Assembly: GCA_017792445.1 (NCBI GenBank) | Contig: CP051232.1 | Coordinates: 3,756,001-3,820,000 of the forward strand | Direction: 5' to 3' | DNA: 64,000 nt | From: Maritimibacter sp. | GTDB taxonomy: Bacteria; Pseudomonadota; Alphaproteobacteria; Rhodobacterales; Rhodobacteraceae | Part shown: piece by piece, positions 47,262 through 55,470 of the stretch | How positions within the stretch are numbered: position 1 is the first letter of the stretch | Layout of the letters: each line of letters starts with the position of its first letter | Position numbers and translations under genes: made by a program | The notes under the pieces: model-generated | Seen by the model: the letters and a program-made list of their open reading frames with translations, nothing else | Told to the model about the DNA's origin: nothing | The model's database searches: none

Positions 47262-48365
47262 ATGGATCAATCGCCGTCTCAGGTGCCGAAAGGCGGCCGC
47301 AAGGCCGGGATCTCGCCGCAGGCGCGGCGCCACAACGAGATGCGCAAGGCCGCCATCGCCGCGCATCCCGATCTGGCGCATGTCTCGGGCGCGCAGCCCT
47401 GGACGGTGCTGGCGCTGCCGGTGCTGCTGGCGTTGCACTGGGGTCTCGCGTGGGCGGTGTCGGACGCCGCGCTGTGGGTGATCTTCCTTGCCGCCTTCAT
47501 TCCGGGGCAGTTGCTGATCCATTCGGCTGGCGGGCTGGTGCACGAGACTGCGCACAAGCTGATCTTCCGGGGCGACCGGGCGAAGCTGGGCTTCGACATG
47601 GGGCTGGAGTGGATCCTGTCGAGCTATGGCAAGCAGTTGATTTACCAGCACGAACACATCACCAGCCACCACCCCTATATTGGCGATTACGAACGCGACT
47701 ACGAGCACGAGGACATCTGCGCCTTCCAAAGCCGGATGATGCTGCGCTCGGAGAATCCGCGCCTGCAGCACCTGCTGACCGGCCTGACGCTGGTGATCCA
47801 CCTGCTGCCGCTGGGGCCGATCATCGGCGACGAGATCTTCCCGCGCCTGAACGCATGGATCACCGGGCGGCCGCAGAAGGATCCGGAACGGCATGTCGAG
47901 GCGACCAGCGCGCCCCTCTGGCAGAAGCGGCTGTTCATCGGCGTATCGCTGGCGTCGAACCTGACGCTGCTGGCGGTGTTCGGGCCATGGGCGCTGTTGT
48001 ATCACCTGTGGGCGCTGTCGCTGTTTCTGGGCAAGTTCGGGATCTGGAACCTCGGCCAGTCGCTCAGCGAGCACGAGGGCACAGACGAGACCGCGCCGAC
48101 CCGGTCGCGGTACGGTCCGATCAACTGGCTGCTGTTCAACACGGGCTATCACAACGAGCACCACACTTTCCCGAATGTCGCGTGGTCGCGGCTGCCGGAG
48201 TTGAAGCGGCAGGCGCCCGAGGTGTTCACCGAGACGGCGGACAAGACCTATTTCGGCTATTGGCTGGACCACGTGCGCGGCGATTTCACCGCCAGCCGGC
48301 GGACGCCGTTGCATGACGTGGACAACACCGCCCGCTGCGCGGGGCGGGTAGAGCCCGCGGAATAG
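47262..48365 (+). CDS. Fatty acid desaturase family protein resembling sphingolipid delta-4 desaturases
   Basis: A 367-residue membrane di-iron desaturase. The histidine boxes are HETAH (94-98), HITSHH (132-137) and HNEHH (297-301). The blocks YGPINWLLFNTGYHNEHHTFPN and the N-terminal RRHNEMRKAAIAAHPDL resemble the [22 protein letters not shown] and RREILAKYPEI segments of animal DEGS1. Four or more hydrophobic segments are present. It probably acts on a lipid-linked acyl or sphingoid chain. ATG 47262 has GGGAG upstream. Context with a sphingoid-base pathway supports the specific reading, which remains inference. Confidence 0.85.
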   Translation: MDQSPSQVPKGGRKAGISPQARRHNEMRKAAIAAHPDLAHVSGAQPWTVLALPVLLALHWGLAWAVSDAALWVIFLAAFIPGQLLIHSAGGLVHETAHKLIFRGDRAKLGFDMGLEWILSSYGKQLIYQHEHITSHHPYIGDYERDYEHEDICAFQSRMMLRSENPRLQHLLTGLTLVIHLLPLGPIIGDEIFPRLNAWITGRPQKDPERHVEATSAPLWQKRLFIGVSLASNLTLLAVFGPWALLYHLWALSLFLGKFGIWNLGQSLSEHEGTDETAPTRSRYGPINWLLFNTGYHNEHHTFPNVAWSRLPELKRQAPEVFTETADKTYFGYWLDHVRGDFTASRRTPLHDVDNTARCAGRVEPAE

Positions 48366-48382
48366 GTTTTCCCTGACAGCGC

Positions 48383-49486
48383 TTAGGCTTGCGGTGCGAG
48401 GCTGCGGTAGATCTTGAGGTAATCCGGACCGACCTGCGTGACGTCGAAGCGGGCGGCCTCGGCGGTGGCCCAGCCTTTCAGCGTGTCCGGTGCGCTTGCC
48501 AGCGCGATCACCTTGTCGGCCAGCGCGGCCGGGTCGTTCGGCGGCACCAGCAGCTCCGCGCCCGGGCCGGTCAGGACCGAGGCGTAGCCTGCGTTCGCGG
48601 CGGCCACGGGCAGGCATCCGGCGGCCATCGCTTCCAGTAGGATCAGCCCGAAACTTTCACCATAGGGCGCGGGTGCGAGCAGCATGTGGGACCGCCCGAG
48701 AAGCGCGCGGGCCGCGTCGTCCTCCGGGCGGCCGATCACCGTGACCCGGTCCGATTGCGCCGCCTGCGCCTTCGCGCGCAAGGGGCCGTCGCCCGCGATG
48801 GTGAGGGTCGCGTGGGGCAGCGCCCGACTGATGCGGGGCCACGCGGCAAGCGCGATGTCGAGACCCTTGCGCGGTTCGAGCCGCCCGAGAAACGCAAGGT
48901 CCAGCCTGCCGGGATCGCGGGGCCGCGCGGCGGCGGTCCAGTCGGACAGGTCGATGGCGGGCGGCAGGATCTGCGGGTGCAGGTCGGGCAGCGCCCGGGC
49001 CAGCATGTCCAGCGGCGCCGGCGAGGGCACGACGATGGCCTCGCAGCCCGGCAGGATGCGGGTCGCGGCCGAGCGGATGAAGCGGTCGGTCATGCCCTTG
49101 GCGTTCGGCGCGGGCAGGGTGGCGTGGACCGTCGCCAGCGTCGGCAGGCGCAGGCGCGACCACAGCTGGCTGGTCAGGAACGGCGTCCACGGCGTGTGCA
49201 TGTGGACGACCTCGGCCCCCCATGCGCGCAGGTCCTTCACGGCGGCGGCAAGAGCACGTGGCCCGGCGAAGGACAGCTCGAACTCGGTTCCGTGGGCGCC
49301 GATCAGGCGGCTGTGGCCCAGCGTGGTGATCCCTTCGTCGGTGCCCGGCGCCGCACCGGGCGGCGGTGGGCACAGGATGCGCGTCTCGTGGCCCTGCGCC
49401 GTCAGCCACCGCGACAGGTCGCGCACGTGGCGCTGCACGCCGCCGGGGCGGCGCATCTCGTAGGGGCAAAGCTGGACGATCCTCAT
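48383..49486 (-). CDS. GT4-family glycosyltransferase
   Basis: A 367-residue GT-B fold glycosyltransferase of family 4. The N-terminal MRIVQLCPYEMRRPGGVQRHVRDLSRWLTAQGHE block, LDLAFLGRLEPRKGLDIALAAWP, and the ALLGRSHMLLAPAPYGESFGLILLEAMAAGCLPVAA E-x7-E motif near 285 are diagnostic. It probably adds a sugar from a nucleotide donor to a lipid or glycan. ATG 49486 lies one base after the stop of the phosphatidyltransferase at 49488, so the two are coupled. Confidence 0.92.
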   Translation of the reverse strand: MRIVQLCPYEMRRPGGVQRHVRDLSRWLTAQGHETRILCPPPPGAAPGTDEGITTLGHSRLIGAHGTEFELSFAGPRALAAAVKDLRAWGAEVVHMHTPWTPFLTSQLWSRLRLPTLATVHATLPAPNAKGMTDRFIRSAATRILPGCEAIVVPSPAPLDMLARALPDLHPQILPPAIDLSDWTAAARPRDPGRLDLAFLGRLEPRKGLDIALAAWPRISRALPHATLTIAGDGPLRAKAQAAQSDRVTVIGRPEDDAARALLGRSHMLLAPAPYGESFGLILLEAMAAGCLPVAAANAGYASVLTGPGAELLVPPNDPAALADKVIALASAPDTLKGWATAEAARFDVTQVGPDYLKIYRSLAPQA

Positions 49487-49487
49487 T

Positions 49488-50180
49488 TCATTTCCGCAGG
49501 TCGCGGGCCAGCGGAACAAGCCCCTCGGCCACGTCCAGCAGGCTGTAGACCATCAGCGCCCAGACCGCCCAGCCAAGGTAGTCGCCCGAGAAGGCGAGGA
49601 ACGGGATCAGTCCCGAGATCCCCGCGATGAAGGCGGGCAGCCAGTCGGCGGGCGTCAAAGGTTCGGGCACGCCGTCCTCGGGCCCTTGCAACCGGTCGCG
49701 GATCACCCGCGCCAGCAGCCGCGCCCAGCCCGCCATCGCGGCCAGCGTGGCCCAGCCGTCCCCGCCCAGCACCCGGGCGGCAAGAAGCCCGATGGCAAGG
49801 TACAGCAGGCCCCACTGGGTCATGTCGACAAGAAAGTCGAGGTCGCCGCCGACCTTCGACGTCCGCCCCGTCACCCGCGCCAGCGTTCCGTCGGCGCAGT
49901 CGAGCACCTGAAACAGCGCGCCCGCCAGTGCGACGGCCCACGGCGCATGGGCCAGCGGCAGGCCCCACGCCAGAAGCGGCATCGCCAGCGCCGTCGCCAG
50001 CGCAAGGAAGGACACCGCGACGGGCGACCAGCCGAGGCGCGCGAACACCCACACGAAGGGCAGCGAGGGCAGGCGATAGAGCAGGGCGATCGACCACGCC
50101 GTTCGCAACTCTTCCCGGAACCACGGTGCGCGGAGGTCCGCCGCAACCTGTCCGAAGGATGGCTTTTCCTGTGCTGTCAC
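49488..50180 (-). CDS. CDP-alcohol phosphatidyltransferase (copy B)
   Basis: A 230-residue membrane enzyme. The signature is LDCADGTLARVTGRTSKVGGDLDFLVDM, fitting DxxDGxxAR...GxxxDxxxD. Hydrophobic segments surround it. The start GTG 50180 is seven bases after AAGGCGGGG; ATG 50216 would add 12 residues. It is divergent from a cytidylyltransferase gene of the phosphocholine/aminoethylphosphonate type and would be the natural enzyme to use CMP-aminoethylphosphonate or CDP-inositol. Followed by a GT4 gene. Confidence 0.9.
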   Translation of the reverse strand: MTAQEKPSFGQVAADLRAPWFREELRTAWSIALLYRLPSLPFVWVFARLGWSPVAVSFLALATALAMPLLAWGLPLAHAPWAVALAGALFQVLDCADGTLARVTGRTSKVGGDLDFLVDMTQWGLLYLAIGLLAARVLGGDGWATLAAMAGWARLLARVIRDRLQGPEDGVPEPLTPADWLPAFIAGISGLIPFLAFSGDYLGWAVWALMVYSLLDVAEGLVPLARDLRK

Positions 50181-50292
50181 GGTCGTGCCCCGCCTTGATG
50201 CTTCCCGGCCCCTCACTTATCGTCCGCGCAACTTGCGCGGTCCGGACCGCGTCCGGGACCATGCGCGGTTTCTGCCGCAGATCGGGGAAAGA

Positions 50293-51051
50293 ATGAAGGA
50301 CTTAACGGCGATCATCGTCGCGGCGGGGCTTGGTGTGCGCATGGGGCCGCGCGGCAAGCTGATGCCGAAGGGGCTGATCAAGGTCGGCGGACGCCCGATG
50401 GTGGCGCAGTCGCTGGATACGCTGCGCGCCGCCGGGATCGGGCGTGTGCGGATCGTGACCGGCCACCTGAACGAACAATACGAAGAGGCGTTCGGCGGCG
50501 CGCCGGGTGTCGAGCTGATCCACAATCCGCTGTATTCCACCACCGGCAGCCTGCGCACGCTGGCCACCGCGCTGGATGGGATCGAAGGGCCGGTGGTCAT
50601 TCTCGAGTCGGACCTGATCTATGCTCCCGAGGGGCTGGAGGCGGCGCTTACGGGCGGCAACCTGCTAGTGACCTCGGGGCCTACGGGCGCGGGGGACGAG
50701 GTCTATGTCTGGACCGATGCAGAGGGCGCGCTGATCGAGATATCGAAGGACGCAGCCGCACGGCCCGAGCCGCATTTCGGCGAACTGGTCGGAATCACCG
50801 CGCTGGATGCGGCGAGCGTCGCGCTGATGCGGGTCGTGGCCGAAGAGGTGCTGACCGAGACTCCCGCCGAGCACTACGAGGCCGGGCTGGTGGCGCTTGG
50901 CCGCAAGGTGCCGGTGCCCTGCGTCCGGATCGACGATCTGCCGTGGGCCGAGGTGGATGACGAGACGATGCTCGCCCACGCCGAGCAGGAGGTCTACCCA
51001 AGGGTCGCCGCCGCGCGCGAGGCGCGGATGGCCGGGGCGCGGACCTCGTGA
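50293..51051 (+). CDS. Nucleotidyltransferase, phosphocholine/aminoethylphosphonate cytidylyltransferase type
   Basis: A 252-residue nucleotidyltransferase. The NTP-binding loop AAGLGVRMG (10-18) is followed by Lys26 in MPKGLIKVGG. ESDLIYAPEGLEA (105-) and TSGPTGAGDEVYVW (127-140) resemble the blocks seen in LicC-type and PntC-type enzymes that make CDP-choline or CMP-aminoethylphosphonate; general sugar nucleotidyltransferases lack them. GGGGAAAGA precedes ATG 50293. It overlaps the next gene by four bases. I favour CMP-aminoethylphosphonate given the phosphonate genes 10 kb away, but CDP-inositol is possible. Confidence 0.85.
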   Translation: MKDLTAIIVAAGLGVRMGPRGKLMPKGLIKVGGRPMVAQSLDTLRAAGIGRVRIVTGHLNEQYEEAFGGAPGVELIHNPLYSTTGSLRTLATALDGIEGPVVILESDLIYAPEGLEAALTGGNLLVTSGPTGAGDEVYVWTDAEGALIEISKDAAARPEPHFGELVGITALDAASVALMRVVAEEVLTETPAEHYEAGLVALGRKVPVPCVRIDDLPWAEVDDETMLAHAEQEVYPRVAAAREARMAGARTS

Positions 51052-52103
51052 TCCGGGCCGTGCAGGCAGCGACGCGCCGCCTGCACGGGACCCTGACCCT
51101 GTTCGTTGCGCTGGCGCTGGCCCCGGTCCTGCTGGGCTGGGCGCTTGTCACGGCGATCGGTGGCGTTGAGAAGCGCAGCCTGCCGCGCGACGATCCGGCG
51201 ACGACGCTGATCCTCGTCACGCTGGACGGCGTGCGGCCGCAGGAACTGCTGCACGGCGCCGATCCCTCGCTTGCGCCCGACCGCGCCGGTGAGCCGGTGA
51301 TGCCCTTCCTGACCCGTTCGCTTGCGCCGTTGGGCGGCTTCATCGCAGGCGACGGGCGGTTCGGAACCGGGACGCCCTTCGCCACCAGCATGCCGAGCTA
51401 TCATGCGATGTTCACCGGCCGGATGACGACCTGTCTCACCAACGAATGCCGCGAGCCGCGCGGCGAGGGGCTTCTGTCCCGGCTGGTCGATCTTGCGCCG
51501 GGGTCGGTGGCGGTTTTCGCCACGTGGACCCGGCTGTGCTTCGGGCTGCCGGCCGAGCGGCTGGCGAATATATCGGTCTGTGGCCGGGATCAGGCCTTCG
51601 CCTATCTGCGGCGCCACGGTGCGGCGGCGGATGTCGAGGGCAACGCCGACGCGATGATCTTCCGCGCGGCTCTGTCCCGGCTGCGGCTGGACCCGCCGAG
51701 TTTTCTGTACATCGCGCTGGATGAAAGCGACGGGGCGGGCCACTCGGGCGTGTATCCCGCCTATCTTGGCGTGCTGGCGCGCTATGACGGCTATCTCAGG
51801 GCGCTGTGGTCCGAGATGCAGGCGATGCGGGCGCGCGGGCTGAAGCCGGTGCTGGTGGTCACGACGGACCATGGGCGCGGCGACGGGGCAGAGTGGACGG
51901 GCCACGGCTTTACCATCCCCGCCTCGCGCGAGGGCTGGCTGTTGGCCGTCGGGCACGGGATCGCGGCGCAGGGGCGTGCGGCGGGAACCCGGCACCGGTC
52001 GCTGTTCGACGTGCGGCCCACGGTGGAACACCTGCTGGGGCTGGTGCCGCGGCGAAGCTTGTGGGGCGGTGTGATGACCGAGTTGCTGGCCTACCGCGGC
52101 TAA
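51048..52103 (+). CDS. Alkaline phosphatase superfamily membrane-anchored protein
   Basis: A 351-residue protein with one N-terminal transmembrane helix (about 15-38). TLILVTLDGVRPQELL near 55 holds a metal-binding aspartate; the candidate nucleophile lies in TPFATSMPSYHAMFTG, and YIALDESDGAGH and VVTTDHGRGDGAEWTGHG supply further metal ligands. The catalytic part should face the periplasm. It may remove a phosphate from a lipid intermediate or transfer a phospho-group. GTG 51048 overlaps the preceding stop. Its stop overlaps the convergent LptG-like stop by four bases. Confidence 0.85.
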   Translation: MIRAVQAATRRLHGTLTLFVALALAPVLLGWALVTAIGGVEKRSLPRDDPATTLILVTLDGVRPQELLHGADPSLAPDRAGEPVMPFLTRSLAPLGGFIAGDGRFGTGTPFATSMPSYHAMFTGRMTTCLTNECREPRGEGLLSRLVDLAPGSVAVFATWTRLCFGLPAERLANISVCGRDQAFAYLRRHGAAADVEGNADAMIFRAALSRLRLDPPSFLYIALDESDGAGHSGVYPAYLGVLARYDGYLRALWSEMQAMRARGLKPVLVVTTDHGRGDGAEWTGHGFTIPASREGWLLAVGHGIAAQGRAAGTRHRSLFDVRPTVEHLLGLVPRRSLWGGVMTELLAYRG

Positions 52104-53269
52104 AGCTGGCGGACGTAGGCGACCGCGCCAAGGGAAAGCGGCACCGCGATGGCGGTGATCACGGCGGTCGAGGGTGCGACGGTGCCCTGCTGGCCAAGCG
52201 CCCAGAACACCTTGATCGACACCGTCAGGATATAGCCCCCGGCGGCAAGCGCGATCAGGCGCGGATACAGCATGCGACGGCCATCGAAGCCAAGCGCCGC
52301 GAAGGCCACCGCAAGGAAAGCCACCGCGCCGGGCAGGAACACCGCCAGCCGCCGCTGCCAGAGCGCGGTGCGGATGCCGGGCAGATAGTGGGTCGCGGTG
52401 GGCGCGCGCGCCAGTTCGCGCAGCTCGGCGGTGGACAGGATGTAGGGCGCGATGCCGAAATGCGCGAGCTGCGCGGTGGTCAGCAGCAGTTCCGTCTCGG
52501 TACTGCGCGCGGTCAGCAGGTCGGCGCCGGTGGCGGGGGTCCATTCGCTGACGCCTTCCAGCCGCCAGACATCGGGCGTGTCGGTCGGCACCGCGCGTTC
52601 CGCGCCAAGGACCGAGGTCAGTTCCGTCGCGCCGATGCCGCTGAACACCAGAAGATTGCGCATCTCGGGTTCGGTGCCGCGCTTCATGTCGGCGCGCATC
52701 GCGATATCGCCGCTGACGATCCAGCGCCCGTCCAGCCAGCGGTCGCGGTAGCGCTCGCCATAGTCGCCCAGCCCGGTCTTTACCTGCGCCTGTATCGCCT
52801 CGGGCCGCCACCGCGCCTCGAGCCCGGTAAGCAGGCCGCCAAGGATCAGCGCCAGCCACAACAGCGCCGCCAGCCGGTGCCCCGGCCCGGCGCCCGCCGT
52901 GGCGAGGATCACGCTTTCCAGCCGCATCCGGCGCGAGATTTCGGCAAGGAAGGGGCCGAAGAACACCGCGACGGGCAACATGCGGGTGACGATGTCGATC
53001 CCGCGCTGCCAGAGATAGGGCAGCAGGACCGAGGGCAGGGTGGTCTCTTGATAGGTGGCCTGCCAGCGGATCGACGGGAAGATCCGCGCAAGGTCGATGG
53101 TGTAGGCGACCATGGTCAGGATGAACAGAACCGCCAGCACCGCCAGCAGGTACTCGATCAGCGCCCGGCGGGTGGCGATGCCCAGGAACGCGGTCCGCAG
53201 CCGTTCCAGCACCTCGCCGCGGGCCCCGTAGTCCGGGGCGGTCGTCCTGCCCGCGCCCATCATCATCAT
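52100..53269 (-). CDS. LptG-like permease (YjgP/YjgQ family), paralogue
   Basis: A 389-residue inner membrane protein of the LptF/LptG family: two transmembrane helices, a large periplasmic beta-rich domain from about 150 to 275, and helices at the C-terminus. The N-terminal RRALIEYLLAVLAVLFILTMVAYTIDLARIFP and LPVAVFFGPFLAEISRRMRLESVILATAGAG blocks are family features. ATG 53269 overlaps the LptF-like stop (ATGA). In LPS export, LptF and LptG with LptB lift lipid from the membrane; here the pair lies inside a lipid synthesis locus. Confidence 0.88.
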   Translation of the reverse strand: MMMMGAGRTTAPDYGARGEVLERLRTAFLGIATRRALIEYLLAVLAVLFILTMVAYTIDLARIFPSIRWQATYQETTLPSVLLPYLWQRGIDIVTRMLPVAVFFGPFLAEISRRMRLESVILATAGAGPGHRLAALLWLALILGGLLTGLEARWRPEAIQAQVKTGLGDYGERYRDRWLDGRWIVSGDIAMRADMKRGTEPEMRNLLVFSGIGATELTSVLGAERAVPTDTPDVWRLEGVSEWTPATGADLLTARSTETELLLTTAQLAHFGIAPYILSTAELRELARAPTATHYLPGIRTALWQRRLAVFLPGAVAFLAVAFAALGFDGRRMLYPRLIALAAGGYILTVSIKVFWALGQQGTVAPSTAVITAIAVPLSLGAVAYVRQL

Positions 53270-54471
53270 GCGCGCCCGCCTGCGGGCATCACGATCCGTT
53301 CCGCCCGCAGCCAGACATATCCCAGCGCCGGAGCCAGCCCCATCGCGACGATCGCCAGCGCGGCGGGCCAGAACCGGATGTAGCCCAGCACCACGGCGTC
53401 GCCGAGGATCGCCCGGCTGGCCACGTCGCCCGCCAGCACCAGCAGCAGGCCGCCCGGCAGCGCCAGCCATCGCCCGCGCCGTGTGCCCGAGAAGGCGGCC
53501 GCCGCCACCGCGACCGCCGCCGCCACGGGGCACAGGATCGCGCGGGCCAGCATCTCGCCGAACTGGCGGGTCGGGCGGGTCAGGCGGCGTCCGTCGTCGC
53601 GGGTGATCGGCTCGCCCCAAAGCGGGCCGTCGTTCTCGAACAGGTAGCGCTCGGTCACGCGGGGGCTTTCATCCGCCTTCTCCAGCACCTCGTCGGTCGA
53701 GAAGGCCAGCTCCATCGTGCGCACGGTGATCCGCGCGAAGTCCAGCCCCGCCACCCCGGCGGTCGGCGCCTCGGTGGGGGCTTCGCCGTTGCGGCCGCGG
53801 AACTCGCGGAACTCTTGCAGGCGGACCACGTAGTTGCGGTTCTCGTCCGGGCCCACCACGTCCCAGTCGGTCGCCTGCGCCACGTTCCACGAGCCGCCGG
53901 GACCGGGCCTGTAGACGAACAGGCCGCCGTGCTGCGCGTCTGGGTCGTCGGTTGGGGTGGCGATAAAGGTGCGGCCGCTGATCTCGCGCACACGCCGGAC
54001 CTCGGCGGGGTCGGAGAGTTCGGCGATCAGCGTGCGCGACCGCAACTCGTACAGCGCCAGCCGCTGCACGTAGTTCGACAGCGGCGTGACCAGGCCGGAG
54101 AACAGGAAGGACAGCGCGAAGCCCGCGCCGCCAAGGTACATCGCCAGCCTTGGGATCCGGGTCCAAGGCTCGGACGCGGCGGCGCAGATCACCAGCTCGT
54201 TCGCGTCGCGGGCGCGGGTGACGGCAAGGTAGATCCCGAGAAACAGCACCAGCGGCAGGGCGAAATCCACGATCTCGGGCGATTTCAGCAGCAGGATCTT
54301 CAGCAGGTCCAGCGCGCTGCCGCCCTCGCGCAGCACCTGTTGCAGGGTCGAGGTGAAGATGTCCGCGATGAAGATCGACTCGATCAGCACCAGCAACGCG
54401 ACGATCGTGCGCAGCGCGCGCTGCCGCAGAAGCCGCGTCATCGGGCTGTGGAGTCGCTGGATCATCGCCAT
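53266..54471 (-). CDS. LptF-like permease (YjgP/YjgQ family), paralogue
   Basis: A 401-residue membrane protein of the YjgP/YjgQ family. The N-terminal helices (TIVALLVLIESIFIADIFTSTLQQV, IVDFALPLVLFLGIYLAVTRARDANELVICAAA) and the periplasmic domain are followed by three C-terminal helices. It forms a pair with the LptG-like gene by a four-base overlap. Neighbouring lptA, lptC and lptD genes are absent, so this is probably a separate transporter from the LPS system. It follows the CdsA-like gene by 81 bases. Confidence 0.88.
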   Translation of the reverse strand: MAMIQRLHSPMTRLLRQRALRTIVALLVLIESIFIADIFTSTLQQVLREGGSALDLLKILLLKSPEIVDFALPLVLFLGIYLAVTRARDANELVICAAASEPWTRIPRLAMYLGGAGFALSFLFSGLVTPLSNYVQRLALYELRSRTLIAELSDPAEVRRVREISGRTFIATPTDDPDAQHGGLFVYRPGPGGSWNVAQATDWDVVGPDENRNYVVRLQEFREFRGRNGEAPTEAPTAGVAGLDFARITVRTMELAFSTDEVLEKADESPRVTERYLFENDGPLWGEPITRDDGRRLTRPTRQFGEMLARAILCPVAAAVAVAAAAFSGTRRGRWLALPGGLLLVLAGDVASRAILGDAVVLGYIRFWPAALAIVAMGLAPALGYVWLRAERIVMPAGGRA

Positions 54472-54552
54472 ATCGGTCGCGTTTGGCCCTTGGCCTGGAA
54501 TTCCCTACCGATGATGCGCAGATAAATGAGACGGATCAAACATCTCTTGTCA

Positions 54553-55470
54553 TCAAAAGAGGTTACCGAGTGACATCAGCGTGACCAGCCCGGCGCCGGT
54601 CGCGATCCATGCATCGGTGATGTCCAGAAGCCCGCCCTGATGCGGCAGAACCGCCGGATAGTCCTTTACCCCGGCCACCCGTTTCAGGCGAGAGGCGGCA
54701 AGGTCCCCGGCCACCGTCAGCGCCCCCGAGGCCAGCGCGACAAGCATCGAGCCAAGCACGGGGAAGCCGCCCAGAAGCGGCCCCAGAAGGCCCACGGTCA
54801 GCATCAGCATCACCGCGCCCGACACCAGCCCCTCGACCGTTTTCTTGGGGCTGAGAACGGGGAAGGCCTTGCGCTTTCCGAACAATTTGCCGCCGAGCAG
54901 GGCGTAGCTGTCGAAGGTTTCGACCAGCAGGAAGGCCACCAGCATGGTCGCGGCCCCGCCTTGCAGCGCCGCGCCGGTGAAGACGATCAGCGGCACGCCG
55001 GGGAACAGGGCGAGGTCGGCGAAGGCCCGGGCCTTGCCCTCGGTCCGCAACATCAGCCGGACCGCCAGCAGAAGGCCCATCAGCAGGACCGCCCCAAGCG
55101 CCAGCGGGACGGGGTGGACGCGCGATGCCAGAAGCCCCAGAACCAGTAACGCCGCGCCCACGATCATCGCGGGCAACGCGCCGTGGATGCCCGCACGGGG
55201 CAGGGTGACGCGGGCGGCCTCGTAGCCGCAGCGCAGGGCAAGCAGCGAAAACAGCGCGACGATGGCGTAGGTGCCCAGTAGGAACGCGCCCGCCACGACG
55301 CCCACGATCAGGGTCTCGGTCAGCAGCACCGGGAACACGTCGCGCGCGGTGGACCGGGTCGCGGGCACGGCCATCAGGCCCAGCACGACGGCATAGCCCA
55401 CGCCCAGAAGCGCAAGGCACAACAGCGCCAGCATCGTGGGCAGCGCCCCAGCATAGGCCACGCCGACCAT
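54553..55470 (-). CDS. Phosphatidate cytidylyltransferase (CdsA-like)
   Basis: A 305-residue membrane enzyme with about eight hydrophobic segments. The C-terminal signature SRLKRVAGVKDYPAVLPHQGGLLDITDA is close to the CdsA pattern (S-x-x-KR...KD...PGHGGxxDRxD), but the stretch reads PHQGGLLDITD rather than HGGxxDRxD, so this is a divergent member. It would make CDP-diacylglycerol or a related CDP-lipid. ATG 55470 overlaps the stop of the SDR gene by one base. A housekeeping cdsA is expected elsewhere. Confidence 0.87.
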   Translation of the reverse strand: MVGVAYAGALPTMLALLCLALLGVGYAVVLGLMAVPATRSTARDVFPVLLTETLIVGVVAGAFLLGTYAIVALFSLLALRCGYEAARVTLPRAGIHGALPAMIVGAALLVLGLLASRVHPVPLALGAVLLMGLLLAVRLMLRTEGKARAFADLALFPGVPLIVFTGAALQGGAATMLVAFLLVETFDSYALLGGKLFGKRKAFPVLSPKKTVEGLVSGAVMLMLTVGLLGPLLGGFPVLGSMLVALASGALTVAGDLAASRLKRVAGVKDYPAVLPHQGGLLDITDAWIATGAGLVTLMSLGNLF

